Shown here piece by piece: positions 49,765 through 59,590 of a stretch of DNA of 64,000 bases (positions are counted from its first letter, which is position 1; each line of letters starts with the position of its first letter). The notes beneath the pieces are model-generated. The model had not been told where the DNA came from. It was given only the letters and a program-made list of their open reading frames with translations, and made no database searches. Source of the DNA: JAWXUU01 sp044426085. GTDB taxonomy: Bacteria > Bacillota > Clostridia > Christensenellales > CAMQZB01. The stretch is from the NCBI GenBank assembly GCA_044426085.1, contig JAWXUU010000004.1:62001-126000 (forward strand), in the 5' to 3' direction. Both the position numbers and the translations under genes were made by a program.

Positions 49765-51021
49765 TTACGCTTCAGTTACGCAGTTTGGGTATAGTGGGAA
49801 ATCTTTTGTGATGTTTGCAACTCTTGCTTTTGCTTCTTCAATAGCTGATTCGCCGTTTTGGATTAGGAGCGTGATGATGTTTGCGATTTCTTTCATTTCG
49901 CCTTCTTTCATGCCTCTTGAAGTTGCGGCTGGAGTGCCGATTCTTACGCCACTTGTGATGAATGGACTTTTTGTGTCGAATGGGATTCCGTTTTTATTTA
50001 CAGTGATGTTTGCTTCATCAAGAAGTTTTTCAAGCACTTTGCCTGTGAGACCAGTTTCTGTTAGGTCAAGCAAAATTAGGTGGTTATCAGTTCCGCCTGA
50101 AACCATTTTTACGCCGTTTGCAGTGAATTGTTCTTCCATAGCTTTTGCATTTTTCACAACTTGCGCGCCGTATGCTTTGAATTCTTCAGATGCAGCTTCT
50201 TTGAAACAGATTGCTTTTGCAGCGATGATGTGTTCAAGTGGTCCGCCTTGGATTCCTGGGAAAATACCTTTGTCGATTTGTTTTGCGTATTGTTCTTTAC
50301 ACATAATCATACCGCCACGAGGTCCGCGAAGTGTTTTGTGAGTTGTTGTTGTGACAAAATCTGCGTGTGGGAATGGGTTTGGATGTTGACCTGCAACAAT
50401 AAGACCCGCGATGTGGGCGATATCAACCATTAGATATGCGCCAACTTTATCAGCGATTTCTTTGAATTTTGGGAAATCGATGATTCTTGAATATGCACTT
50501 GCGCCCGCAACAATCATTTTTGGTTTGCATTCAAGTGCGATTCTTTCAACTTCTGCATAATCAATTTTGCCGTCTTCTTTTGAAACGCCGTATGATACAA
50601 AGTTGAAATATTTGCCTGACATATTCACTGGGCTACCATGAGTTAGGTGTCCGCCGTGAGCTAGGTTCATGCCAAGGATTGTGTCGCCATGTTCAAGCAT
50701 TGCAAAATATACCGCAATGTTGGCATTTGCGCCACAGTGTGGTTGCACATTTGCATGTTCTGCGCCAAAAAGTGCTTTTGCACGGTCGATTGCAAGTTGT
50801 TCTGTTTTGTCAACGTGAACACAGCCACCGTAGTATCTTTTTCCTGGGTAGCCTTCGGCATACTTGTTTGTTAGGTGTGTGCCCATTGCTGCAAGAACTG
50901 CTTCTGAAACGAAGTTTTCGCTTGCAATAAGTTCGATGTTGTTTCTTTGGCGGTTAAGTTCGTCGTTCATCGCTTCATAAACTTCTGCATCCACACTTTT
51001 AATTGTTTTCATATCAACCAT
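49765..51021 (-). CDS. glyA: Serine hydroxymethyltransferase
   Basis: GlyA interconverts serine and glycine and charges tetrahydrofolate with a one-carbon unit. The 418 residues show IELIASENFVS, the PLP lysine in FVTTTTHKTLRGPRGG near 225 and the active-site block YAEGYPGKRYYGG. AAGGAG precedes the ATG. It appears to be monocistronic. Confidence 0.96.
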   Translation of the reverse strand: MVDMKTIKSVDAEVYEAMNDELNRQRNNIELIASENFVSEAVLAAMGTHLTNKYAEGYPGKRYYGGCVHVDKTEQLAIDRAKALFGAEHANVQPHCGANANIAVYFAMLEHGDTILGMNLAHGGHLTHGSPVNMSGKYFNFVSYGVSKEDGKIDYAEVERIALECKPKMIVAGASAYSRIIDFPKFKEIADKVGAYLMVDIAHIAGLIVAGQHPNPFPHADFVTTTTHKTLRGPRGGMIMCKEQYAKQIDKGIFPGIQGGPLEHIIAAKAICFKEAASEEFKAYGAQVVKNAKAMEEQFTANGVKMVSGGTDNHLILLDLTETGLTGKVLEKLLDEANITVNKNGIPFDTKSPFITSGVRIGTPAATSRGMKEGEMKEIANIITLLIQNGESAIEEAKARVANITKDFPLYPNCVTEA

Positions 51022-51193
51022 AATTTTTTTCTCCTTTTATCCTTAAGGCACTTCTGAAAAATCTAAATCCAAATCTCAATTCCCAAAAAAGACTTGTTTT
51101 TTTTGAAATCAATCTTTGCATTTATATTTTTTATAAATACCTTTGTTTATTACTTTATATAATTTTTTATATACCCTTTTTCTTATTCAGCCG

Positions 51194-51598
51194 TTATTCG
51201 ACCACGATTCTTGTGCATTTTGGGTTGAATTTTGTTTTTTTCACCACTTTATCGATTATTGCGATTGCCACAAAACCGACAGCCACGCCCGCCATCAACA
51301 TGCCGAACTGACCAAGTTCTGAAAGGTTTAGCAAATACCCCACGAGAAATCCAAGCATTGCACAAACAAGAGGCAAGATATAAACAATGGATGCGGAAAA
51401 CATCACTGTTGAAGTTTCCATTTCCATTTCTACCTTATCGCCAAGCTTTGCGCCAAGGTGGTTTTCCGTTGTGATATCAACGTGCATATCACCTTGCTTG
51501 AAACCGCACATGTTGCAATTTCCGCAAGCGGATTTTCTTTCCATACGCACTTTTATGTTCTTTTTATCAACTTTGACAACTTTTCCCACTTCTTTCAT
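51194..51598 (-). CDS. RseC/SoxR-reducing-system-like membrane protein
   Basis: A 134-residue protein with an N-terminal cytoplasmic domain carrying SACGNCNMCGF (three Cys, a likely Fe-S or metal site) and two hydrophobic helices at ~residues 65-110. This matches the RseC/SoxR-reducing protein family. In Clostridia it often lies near Rnf genes, but no rnf gene is here; it follows hisS after 10 bases, so it ends the hslVU-hisS operon. Confidence 0.8.
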   Translation of the reverse strand: MKEVGKVVKVDKKNIKVRMERKSACGNCNMCGFKQGDMHVDITTENHLGAKLGDKVEMEMETSTVMFSASIVYILPLVCAMLGFLVGYLLNLSELGQFGMLMAGVAVGFVAIAIIDKVVKKTKFNPKCTRIVVE

Positions 51599-51607
51599 AT
51601 TATCACC

Positions 51608-52864
51608 TTAAAAAAGTTCCGCCAAATCTGACGCGTTTTCTATTTCTGCAAAGCTTGCGAATTTTTCTTCGCCCGTTTGCATGTTTTTCACTTTTGCACC
51701 ACCGTTTTCCGCTTCTTCGCCACCGATTATGCAAACAAAGCTTGCTGAAAGTTTATTTGCATACTTGAATTGTGCTTTGAAACTTCTTTCCATGTGGTCG
51801 TATTCTGTTGCGAAACCCTTGCTTCTTAGCGATTGGGCAAGTTTTATTGCAAGTTGTTTTTCTTCTTTTGTTGCTACGATATATATTTCTGCATCGGCTG
51901 GTTTTTCAATTTGGATGTTGCAACTTTCCAAAAGCAACAACAATCTTTCAAGTCCCAAACCAAAACCGACAGCGTGGTTTGGTTTGCCACCGAGAATTTC
52001 AATTAGTCCGTCATATCTGCCACCGCCACAAACTGTGCCTTTTGCACCGATGTTTTCAGAGACAAATTCGAAAACAGTTTTTGAATAATAATCAAGTCCG
52101 CGAACGATTCTTGGGTCGATTTCATATTCGATAATGCCATCGAGATAACCTTTCAAACTTTCGAAATGCGCCTTACAATCTTCGCAGATATAATCGAGAA
52201 TTGAAGGTGCGTTTTCGTTGATTTTGATGCAGTCTGGATTTTTGCAATCGAGAATTCTGAGTGGATTTTTTTCAAATCTATCACCGCATGTTCCACACAT
52301 GTTTGGCAAATTTTCTTTGAAATAATCTTTTAGCGCTTTATTATATTTTTCGCGACAGTGTTTGCAACCTATGCTGTTGATTTTTAGCGACAGGTTGGTA
52401 ACTCCCAATTTTTTGAAAAAGGTTGATGCGAGAAGTATTGCTTCGGCATCCATACTTGGTGATGGCGAGCCATAGAATTCCGCACCGAATTGGTGATGTT
52501 CGCGAAGTCTGCCTTGTTGTGGTTTTTCATATCTGAAAACCGGTGTGAAATAATACATTTTGAGTGGCATTGCATCTGAATATAGCGAGTTTTCGATAAA
52601 ACTTCTGCCAACACCCGCTGTGCCTTCTGGTTTCAAAGTGATACTTCTGTCACCTTTATCTTGGAATGTATACATTTCTTTATTCACGATATCAGTTGTG
52701 TCGCCAACACCGCGCAAGAACAGTTCGGTATGTTCAAAAATCGGTGTTCTTATTTCTCTTGCACCAAATTCTCTTGCCGTTTCGCGTGCCACTTTTTCGA
52801 TATAGTGCCATTTATACGATTCGTTTGGCAAGACATCTTTCGTGCCTTTTGGAATGTTTATCAT
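51608..52864 (-). CDS. hisS: Histidine-tRNA ligase
   Basis: HisS charges tRNA-His with histidine. The 418 residues contain class II motifs: motif 2 PVFRYEKPQQGRLREHHQFG, the histidine block RGLDYYSKTVFEF and motif 3 GFGLGLERL. A four-Cys zinc-like insert (CGTCGDRF with CKNPDC) is in the middle. It starts 15 bases after the hslU stop. Confidence 0.95.
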   Translation of the reverse strand: MINIPKGTKDVLPNESYKWHYIEKVARETAREFGAREIRTPIFEHTELFLRGVGDTTDIVNKEMYTFQDKGDRSITLKPEGTAGVGRSFIENSLYSDAMPLKMYYFTPVFRYEKPQQGRLREHHQFGAEFYGSPSPSMDAEAILLASTFFKKLGVTNLSLKINSIGCKHCREKYNKALKDYFKENLPNMCGTCGDRFEKNPLRILDCKNPDCIKINENAPSILDYICEDCKAHFESLKGYLDGIIEYEIDPRIVRGLDYYSKTVFEFVSENIGAKGTVCGGGRYDGLIEILGGKPNHAVGFGLGLERLLLLLESCNIQIEKPADAEIYIVATKEEKQLAIKLAQSLRSKGFATEYDHMERSFKAQFKYANKLSASFVCIIGGEEAENGGAKVKNMQTGEEKFASFAEIENASDLAELF

Positions 52865-52879
52865 GTGTTTGCTCCTATG

Positions 52880-54184
52880 CTAAATAATATATTTTTTCAA
52901 ATCCACTGCTTTTGCTTCTGATTTTATTCTTTCGCTTACGTATTTTTCGTCGATGATAACAATTTTTTCTTCGACGTTATCACCCGCGATGAAAGATTCG
53001 TCTTCCAAAAGGTTTTCAACAATTGTGTGAAGTCTTCTAGCTCCGATATCTTCGTGGCTGATGTTTTGGTTGTATGCTAAATTTGCGATTTCTTTGAGTC
53101 CACTTTCTTCAAACTGCAATTTCACGTTTTCCACACCGAGAAGTGAGATATATTGCTTGATAATTGAGTTTTCCGGAACTGTCATTATCTTATAGAAATC
53201 TTCCTTTGATAGGCTTGATAAATCAACAGTGACAGGGAACCTGCCTTGAAGTTCTGGTATTAAATCTGAATATTTCGAGATGTGGAATGCACCCGCGGCA
53301 ATAAACAAGATATAGTCTGTTTTCACAGCGCCGTATTTTGTTATTACTGTTGAGCCTTCAACGATTGGCAAGATATCGCGTTGAACGCCTTCTCTTGAAA
53401 CGTTTGGACCTTGGTTGTTGCCACCGCCACAGATTTTGTCGAGTTCGTCGATAAATATTATACCTGTTGTTTGAGCACGGTTGATTGCTTCTTGGTTTAT
53501 GCTGTCTTCATCGATAAGCTTTTCTGCTTCTTCCCCCGCCACGATTTTGAGAGCATCTTTAACTTTGACTTTTCTGCGTTTTTTCTTTTTTGGAAGAATT
53601 CCGCCAAACATGTCGCCAAGGTTAATTTCTCCGCCCATGCCGTTTTGGATTTCCATATTTTTTGGAGCGTCGTTAACTTCAACTTCGATTTGCATGTCGT
53701 CATACTTGCCATCTTTGATATCTTGGATTACGTCTTTTGTGAGTTCTTCCATGTTCACATCAACCATATTTTTGCTTTTTGACTTGGCAATGGCTGTTGA
53801 AATTTTTCTTAGGCTGGTTTCTTGTGCTTTTTCGAAAACTTCTTCTGTTCTTTCCTTTTTCACCATTCTGACTGCTGATTCAACAAGGTCTTTCACCATT
53901 GATTCGACATCTCTTCCGACATAGCCGACTTCGGTGAATTTTGTTGCTTCCACTTTGATAAAAGGTGCGCCCACTATTTTTGCGAGCCTTCTTGCAATCT
54001 CCGTTTTGCCAACACCTGTTGGACCTTTCATGATGATGTTTTTTGGAGTGATTTCTTCTTGCAAAACTTCTGGAAGTTGAGATCTTCTGTATCTGTTTCT
54101 TAGCGCAATTGCAACAACTTTTTTTGCTTTGTCTTGACCGATTATATACTTATCTAGCTGATTTACTATTTCTTTTGGAGTCAT
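52880..54184 (-). CDS. hslU: ATP-dependent protease ATPase subunit HslU
   Basis: HslU unfolds proteins and feeds them to the HslV peptidase. The 434 residues hold the P-loop GPTGVGKTEIARRL near residue 54, TEVGYVGRDVESMVKD, the inserted I domain (~110-230), Walker B FIDELDKI, and the C-terminal arginine finger block GARRLHT. The ATG at 54184 overlaps the hslV stop. Confidence 0.95.
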   Translation of the reverse strand: MTPKEIVNQLDKYIIGQDKAKKVVAIALRNRYRRSQLPEVLQEEITPKNIIMKGPTGVGKTEIARRLAKIVGAPFIKVEATKFTEVGYVGRDVESMVKDLVESAVRMVKKERTEEVFEKAQETSLRKISTAIAKSKSKNMVDVNMEELTKDVIQDIKDGKYDDMQIEVEVNDAPKNMEIQNGMGGEINLGDMFGGILPKKKKRRKVKVKDALKIVAGEEAEKLIDEDSINQEAINRAQTTGIIFIDELDKICGGGNNQGPNVSREGVQRDILPIVEGSTVITKYGAVKTDYILFIAAGAFHISKYSDLIPELQGRFPVTVDLSSLSKEDFYKIMTVPENSIIKQYISLLGVENVKLQFEESGLKEIANLAYNQNISHEDIGARRLHTIVENLLEDESFIAGDNVEEKIVIIDEKYVSERIKSEAKAVDLKKYII

Positions 54185-54729
54185 GCTTTTTCCCCCACTG
54201 TTTCTATTGTTAGGTTGCTGTTTGTGAAAACACAAATTTCACCCGCCACAAGAAGTGCTTTTGTTGCGACTTCTTTTGCTGATAATGTCGTTTCTGAAAT
54301 CAATGCTTTCGCAGCAGCAAGGGCATAATTCCCACCGCTTCCAATCGCACAAACATCGTCTGGTTGAATAACTTCACCCGTGCCCGAAAGCACAAGCATT
54401 TCATCCTTGTTTGCAACAATCATCATCGCTTCAAGCTTGCGCATCATTTTATCTTGACGCCAAAGCATAGCAACTTCCACCGCGGCACGCATGAGATTGC
54501 CAGAGTATTTTTTAAGCATGCCTTCGAATTTTTCCGAAAGTGCAAACGCATCGGCAACCGAGCCCGCAAAGCCTGTGATGACTTCGCCGTTATATATTCT
54601 TCTCACTTTTATCGCGTTGTTTTTGAAAACTACGCTTTGACCCATTGTCACTTGCCCATCACCGACGATAGCAGTTTCGCCATCGCGTTTCACGGCACAA
54701 ATGGTTGTTCCTTTAAGTTCAATTGGCAT
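54181..54729 (-). CDS. hslV: ATP-dependent protease peptidase subunit HslV
   Basis: HslV is the proteasome-like peptidase of the HslUV complex; its mature N-terminal Thr is the nucleophile. The 182-residue product starts MPIELKGTTICAVKRDG, so seven residues must be removed before the Thr-Thr. Such a short propeptide differs from the single Met of E. coli HslV. The ATG at 54729 has AGGAG upstream. Confidence 0.94.
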   Translation of the reverse strand: MPIELKGTTICAVKRDGETAIVGDGQVTMGQSVVFKNNAIKVRRIYNGEVITGFAGSVADAFALSEKFEGMLKKYSGNLMRAAVEVAMLWRQDKMMRKLEAMMIVANKDEMLVLSGTGEVIQPDDVCAIGSGGNYALAAAKALISETTLSAKEVATKALLVAGEICVFTNSNLTIETVGEKA

Positions 54730-54757
54730 AATATTCTCCTGTTTATTGCTGATTTTT

Positions 54758-56062
54758 TTACAGCTGATTTTCAATTATTTTTTCTATTATAGCAAGTGAT
54801 TTTTCTGCTGTTTTAAGGTATCTTTCTTGCTTATTTCTTATCATTCTGAATTCCGCCATTTCGATTATTCCAAAGTTGGCATTCATTGGCTGAAAATTCT
54901 TGTTTTCTGTTCCGATATACTGCACAAGTGCACCAATCATCGTTTGATTTCCAAAGTCGATTGCGCTTTTGTTTTGCAATGTTTGGTGAATTTGCAACGC
55001 GCAAATAAGTCCGCTCATCGCTGATTCCACATACCCTTCCACACCAGTGATTTGACCTGCGAAGTACAAGTTGTTTGCACTTTTAAACTTCACGCCGTGG
55101 TCAAGCAAATTTGGGGCGTTGATATATGAATTTCTGTGCATCACGCCATACTTGACAAATTCTGCATTTTTCAAGGCGGGTATCATAGAAAACACACGTT
55201 TTTGTTCGCCAAACTTCAAGTTTGTTTGGAAACCAACCATGTTATATAAGTCGCCGTTTGCGTTTTCCTTTCGCATTTGGACAACAGCATAAGGGCGATT
55301 GCCTTCTCTGTCTCTAAGTCCCACAGGTTTTAGTGGGCCGAAACGGATTGTGTCTTCTCCCCTTGACGCCATGATTTCAATTGGCATGCAACTTTCGAAA
55401 ATCTCTTTTTTTTCAAAGACATGCAAATCTGCCCTTTCCGCAGAAATCAAGTTTTGATAGAAATTTTGATATTCTTCCTTGTTCATTGGCAAGTTTAGAT
55501 AGTCGCCGTCGCCTTCGCCTTTGTCGTATCTGTCTTGGAAAAAAGCTGAGTTCATATCCACAGAATCAAACTTGATAATTGGGCTTGCGGCATCAAAAAA
55601 GTGCAAATCACCGCCCGTGAGGTTCATGATGTTTTCATAAAGTTTCCCACTTGTTAGCGGTCCTGTTGCAATTATTGTTATGCCGTCGGGGATTTCTGTT
55701 ATTTCGCCGTGGATAATTTCCACGTTTTCTAGCGATTTGATTTTTTCAGTTACAAGTTCACTATATTTTTCCCGATCAACAGCAAGCGCACCGCCCGCGC
55801 CGACTTTTGTTTGGTCGGCACACTTGATTGTTATGCTGTCTAATCTTCGCATTTCTTCTTTCAAAAGTCCGCAAGCACCCGTGATTGCGTTTGATTTCAA
55901 CGAGTTTGAACACACAAGCTCACAAAGCCCTGAAAGTGAATGTGCTTCTGAAAACTTCAATGGTTTCTGTTCGAACAGCCTTACTTTGTATCCGCGCTTG
56001 GCAAGTTGCCAAACCGCTTCGGAGCCCGCAAGTCCGCCACCTATTACATTTATTATTGACAT
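54758..56062 (-). CDS. trmFO: Methylenetetrahydrofolate-tRNA (uracil-5-)-methyltransferase TrmFO
   Basis: TrmFO methylates U54 in tRNA with methylene-THF and FADH2. The 434 residues have the FAD motif VIGGGLAGSEAVWQLA, the family block CELVCSNSLKSNAITGACGLLKEE and the C-terminal block YFAGQITGVEGYVESA. It lies between topA and hslV; the xerC recombinase gene often found here is absent. Confidence 0.95.
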   Translation of the reverse strand: MSIINVIGGGLAGSEAVWQLAKRGYKVRLFEQKPLKFSEAHSLSGLCELVCSNSLKSNAITGACGLLKEEMRRLDSITIKCADQTKVGAGGALAVDREKYSELVTEKIKSLENVEIIHGEITEIPDGITIIATGPLTSGKLYENIMNLTGGDLHFFDAASPIIKFDSVDMNSAFFQDRYDKGEGDGDYLNLPMNKEEYQNFYQNLISAERADLHVFEKKEIFESCMPIEIMASRGEDTIRFGPLKPVGLRDREGNRPYAVVQMRKENANGDLYNMVGFQTNLKFGEQKRVFSMIPALKNAEFVKYGVMHRNSYINAPNLLDHGVKFKSANNLYFAGQITGVEGYVESAMSGLICALQIHQTLQNKSAIDFGNQTMIGALVQYIGTENKNFQPMNANFGIIEMAEFRMIRNKQERYLKTAEKSLAIIEKIIENQL

Positions 56063-56109
56063 TATTTTCCTTTTATTTCGTATTGTTTTTAGTATTTTAT
56101 TTTAATAGT

Positions 56110-58431
56110 TTATTCGTCTTTAGGAGTGATATCAACTTCGTAGTCACAGCCCTTATTGGTGCATCTGATAAACTTGCCCGCCTTGGTTTCTTTCACCACA
56201 GTGAATGTGCCACAAGTTGGGCATTTGTCGCCCGTTGGGATATCCCAGCTGATGAAGTTGCAATCTGGATAGCCTGCACAGCCATAGAAGATTTTGCCTG
56301 TTTTGCTTTTTCTTTGCGATACATCTTTTCCGCAGAATGGGCATTTTGCAACGGGTTTCGCCATTGATTTTATCGCCTTACATTCTTCGTTTGTGCACGC
56401 GAGGAAGTTGCCGTATCTGCCTTTTTTGACAGTCATATCGCTTCCGCATTTTTCGCATTTTTCATCCGTTTTGATAACTTCGCCATCGAGTGGTTTGATG
56501 TTTTTGCATTCTGGATAGTTTGGGCACGCAAGGAATTTTCCGTATCTTCCTGTTCGAACAATCATGTTTGCACCGCATTTTTCACAGATGACGTCGGAAA
56601 TGTTTTCCTTAGTTTGCTTTTTAAATCCGCATTCTTTATCTTCGCATTGAATGTATTTGCCGAATTTTGATGATTTTTCAAGCAACATTTTTCCGCATTG
56701 TGGGCAAAGTTCACCCGTTTCGATACGCTCTGTTTGGGCGATTTGGATTTTTTCCATCATTGGTTCGTAGAAATCTTTAATGATTGCTTTCCAATCTGCG
56801 CCGTCTTGTTCGACAGTGTCAAGTTTTTCTTCAACTTCCGCTGTGAAAAGTGGGTTCATGATATCGGCAAAGTGCTTTTCCAAAAAGTCTGTCACCAATT
56901 CGGCAACTTCTGTTGGAACGATGAATTTTTTATCTTTATATGTGTATTGTCTTTTAAGTAGAACTGTCAAAATGGCAGCGTAGGTGCTTGGTCGTCCGAT
57001 GCCTTTTTCTTCGAGAAGTTTAATAAGTGTTGCGTCGGTATATCTCGCTGGCGGTTTTGTGAATTTTTGTTCGCTTAAAAGTTGTGCAAGGTATGTTTCG
57101 TTGCCACTTTCAAGGTTAGGAAGATATGCATTTTCGCCGTCTTCATCTTCTTTTTCTTCAACTTTTTGCTTGCCTTGTGCTTTCAAATACCCTTCGAACA
57201 CCAAGATTTTACCGCTGAATTTGAATGCGTATTCACCCGCGTTGATTTCGCCGTTGAGAGTGTCGTATACGGCGGGTGTCATTTGGCTTGATATGAATTT
57301 TTCATATATGAGTTTATAAAGACGCAATTGATTTCTATCGAGTTTGCCTTCTAGTGATTTTGGCGTTCTTGCAATGGAAACTGGGCGGATTGCTTCGTGG
57401 GCGTCTTGTGCGTTTTTCTTGTTTTTGAAATAGTTTGGTTTTTCAGGCAAAAATTCCTTGCCAAACATTTTGCCAATCGCTTCTCTCACTTCAACAAGCG
57501 CTTCATCGGCAACACGAACAGAGTCGGTTCTGATGTACGTTACAAGTGCAACGTGACCTTCGCCTTCCATGTTGATACCTTCATAAAGCTGTTGTGCAAC
57601 ACGCATTGTGATATCTGAAGACATTCCAAGGCGGTTTGAAGCTTCTTGTTGCATAGAACTTGTTGTGAATGGTGGTGGGGCATAAGATTTTGATTGTGCC
57701 CTTTTGATATTGCCACAAATCCATTTTTCTTTTGATACTAAGCTTTTGATTTCTTCCGCTTCTGCAGTTGTTTTAACAGTGATTTTCTTGCCGTTTTTCT
57801 TAGATAAAACCGCTTTGAATTGCTTTTTCGCTTCGGGTTTTTCCGTTAGCATTGCTGTGAGAACGTGGTATTCTTCCTTTTTGAATGCTCTTATTTCTTT
57901 TTCCCTTTCCACCACAAATTTAAGCGCCACTGATTGCACCCTACCAGCAGAAAGTTTGCCTGAAATTTTCTTGCACAAAAGTGGAGAAAGTTTGTAGCCA
58001 ACAAGTCTGTCGAGCACGCGTCTTGCTTGTTGCGCGTCTACTAGGTTTTGGTCGATTTCCCTTGGTGAAAGGAGTGCTTGATTCACTGCTTTTTCTGTGA
58101 TTTCGTTGAAAACTATTCTATTTTTTTGGTCTAGTGGCAATTTTAGCGCTTGCGCAAGATGCCAACTGATTGCTTCACCTTCACGGTCGGGATCGGTCGC
58201 GAGAAGGACTTCTTCCGCTTTTGCCGCTTGGGTTTTCAATGTTTTCACAATGTCTTTCTTGCTTTGGTTTATCACATATTTAGGGGTGAAATCTCCCTTC
58301 ACATCTATTCCGAGTGTGCTTTCGGGAAGATCGCGAATGTGCCCTGCTGATGCGATAACCTTATACTTTTTGCCGAGATATTTTTCAATTGTTTTTGCTT
58401 TCGTTGGTGATTCCACGATTACTAATTTCAT
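56110..58431 (-). CDS. topA: DNA topoisomerase I with five zinc ribbons
   Basis: TopA relaxes negatively supercoiled DNA. The 773 residues show the Toprim domain (MKLVIVESPTKAKTIEKYLG, ATDPDREGEAI), the active Tyr in VTYIRTDSVR and five C-terminal Cys4 zinc ribbons from residue ~580. Bacterial topA genes usually have three or four. GGTG precedes the ATG, and it sits downstream of dprA. Confidence 0.95.
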   Translation of the reverse strand: MKLVIVESPTKAKTIEKYLGKKYKVIASAGHIRDLPESTLGIDVKGDFTPKYVINQSKKDIVKTLKTQAAKAEEVLLATDPDREGEAISWHLAQALKLPLDQKNRIVFNEITEKAVNQALLSPREIDQNLVDAQQARRVLDRLVGYKLSPLLCKKISGKLSAGRVQSVALKFVVEREKEIRAFKKEEYHVLTAMLTEKPEAKKQFKAVLSKKNGKKITVKTTAEAEEIKSLVSKEKWICGNIKRAQSKSYAPPPFTTSSMQQEASNRLGMSSDITMRVAQQLYEGINMEGEGHVALVTYIRTDSVRVADEALVEVREAIGKMFGKEFLPEKPNYFKNKKNAQDAHEAIRPVSIARTPKSLEGKLDRNQLRLYKLIYEKFISSQMTPAVYDTLNGEINAGEYAFKFSGKILVFEGYLKAQGKQKVEEKEDEDGENAYLPNLESGNETYLAQLLSEQKFTKPPARYTDATLIKLLEEKGIGRPSTYAAILTVLLKRQYTYKDKKFIVPTEVAELVTDFLEKHFADIMNPLFTAEVEEKLDTVEQDGADWKAIIKDFYEPMMEKIQIAQTERIETGELCPQCGKMLLEKSSKFGKYIQCEDKECGFKKQTKENISDVICEKCGANMIVRTGRYGKFLACPNYPECKNIKPLDGEVIKTDEKCEKCGSDMTVKKGRYGNFLACTNEECKAIKSMAKPVAKCPFCGKDVSQRKSKTGKIFYGCAGYPDCNFISWDIPTGDKCPTCGTFTVVKETKAGKFIRCTNKGCDYEVDITPKDE

Positions 58432-58501
58432 ATATTTTCACCTATTCAATAATTTATTTTTGCCCGCGCCACTTTGCACTGCATGGTGGGTTGGGTCTTT
58501 T

Positions 58502-59590
58502 TTAAAAGTTACGTTTTTGATATCTGTTGCTTCCAATATTGGAAATTATGCCCTTTGCTTCAAGCATCATAAGTTTTGAAAGCAAGATATGCGGTTGGAT
58601 TTCTAACCCTTCGGAAATTTCCGAGATATGGTTTTTGCCTTGTTCAATCATGGCGAGAATTTCTTCTTCCGTTTGATCAACGGCGATTGTTTTTGTTTGG
58701 CTTGCGAATGTGTATTCCAATCTTAGGATATCAAAGATTTGTTTTTCGTCCACCAATGCTTCGGCGTATCTTTTTGCAATCAGTGCATTTGCACCTTTGC
58801 TTGCGTTTGAAAGAACGCTTCCTGGAACTGCAAAAACTTCTTTGCCATATTCAAGCGCTTGGCTTGCGATTTCCAAACTTGAACTTGCGCCCTCCGCTTC
58901 TGCAATAACGACCACATGCGACAACCCTGCGAATATGCGATTGCGCATTGCATAATGATATTTTTGTGGGGTCACGTTTGGTCGGTGTTCCGATAAAATT
59001 ATGCCGTTCTTGCTCGCTTTTTTTGCGATGTCTTTATTTATGCTTGGCACGATTTTATCAATGCCACCCGCTGTTATTATTGCGATTGTACCTTGGTCGT
59101 CCACCACGCAATCAATCACGCTTCTGTCGATTCCGTCCGATACGCCAGATGCAATCACAACGCCTTTTTCAATGAGTTTGGAAACGAATTTGTTTGTGAC
59201 ATCTGTGCCGTATATTGTGGAATATCGCGTGCCTGTGAAGGTTACGATTTCAGAATTGAGCAGTTTTATGTTGCCACGATAATAAAGGCAAAGTGGTGGC
59301 TCGTAGATTTCTTTTAAAAGCGCTGGATAATCAAAGCTTGACAATGTTACAACTTCGCAATCAAGCGATTCAAGTTCTTCTTGCAAAATCTTTTGCGACA
59401 GCGGTGAAAAGGCAAGCTGAACTTTCTTTATCAAGTCGGTTTTCAAAAAATCCACTTGGTCGATACAAGAATTTTCATACAGCTCGCTTGGGTTTTCGAA
59501 CATGGCAAGCAATTTATGCTTTTTGCCAAGCGATATGCCGTTTATCATGTCTATTGTGAGAATTGCGAGTTCATCTTTTGAAAAGTTCAC
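58502..59590 (-). CDS. dprA: DprA/Smf DNA-processing protein, divergent
   Basis: DprA protects incoming single-stranded DNA and loads RecA. The 362 residues keep the Rossmann fold with FTGTRYSTIYG, SGVSDGID, ITAGGIDKIVPS, LSEHRP, RNRIFAGLSHVVVIAEA and FAVPG. Two usual features are changed: GLARGIDAH reads SGVSDGIDRSV, and the SGSLITA block reads ASSSLEIA. Its GTG start overlaps the comM stop, giving the common comM-dprA-topA order. Confidence 0.88.
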   Translation of the reverse strand: MNFSKDELAILTIDMINGISLGKKHKLLAMFENPSELYENSCIDQVDFLKTDLIKKVQLAFSPLSQKILQEELESLDCEVVTLSSFDYPALLKEIYEPPLCLYYRGNIKLLNSEIVTFTGTRYSTIYGTDVTNKFVSKLIEKGVVIASGVSDGIDRSVIDCVVDDQGTIAIITAGGIDKIVPSINKDIAKKASKNGIILSEHRPNVTPQKYHYAMRNRIFAGLSHVVVIAEAEGASSSLEIASQALEYGKEVFAVPGSVLSNASKGANALIAKRYAEALVDEKQIFDILRLEYTFASQTKTIAVDQTEEEILAMIEQGKNHISEISEGLEIQPHILLSKLMMLEAKGIISNIGSNRYQKRNF

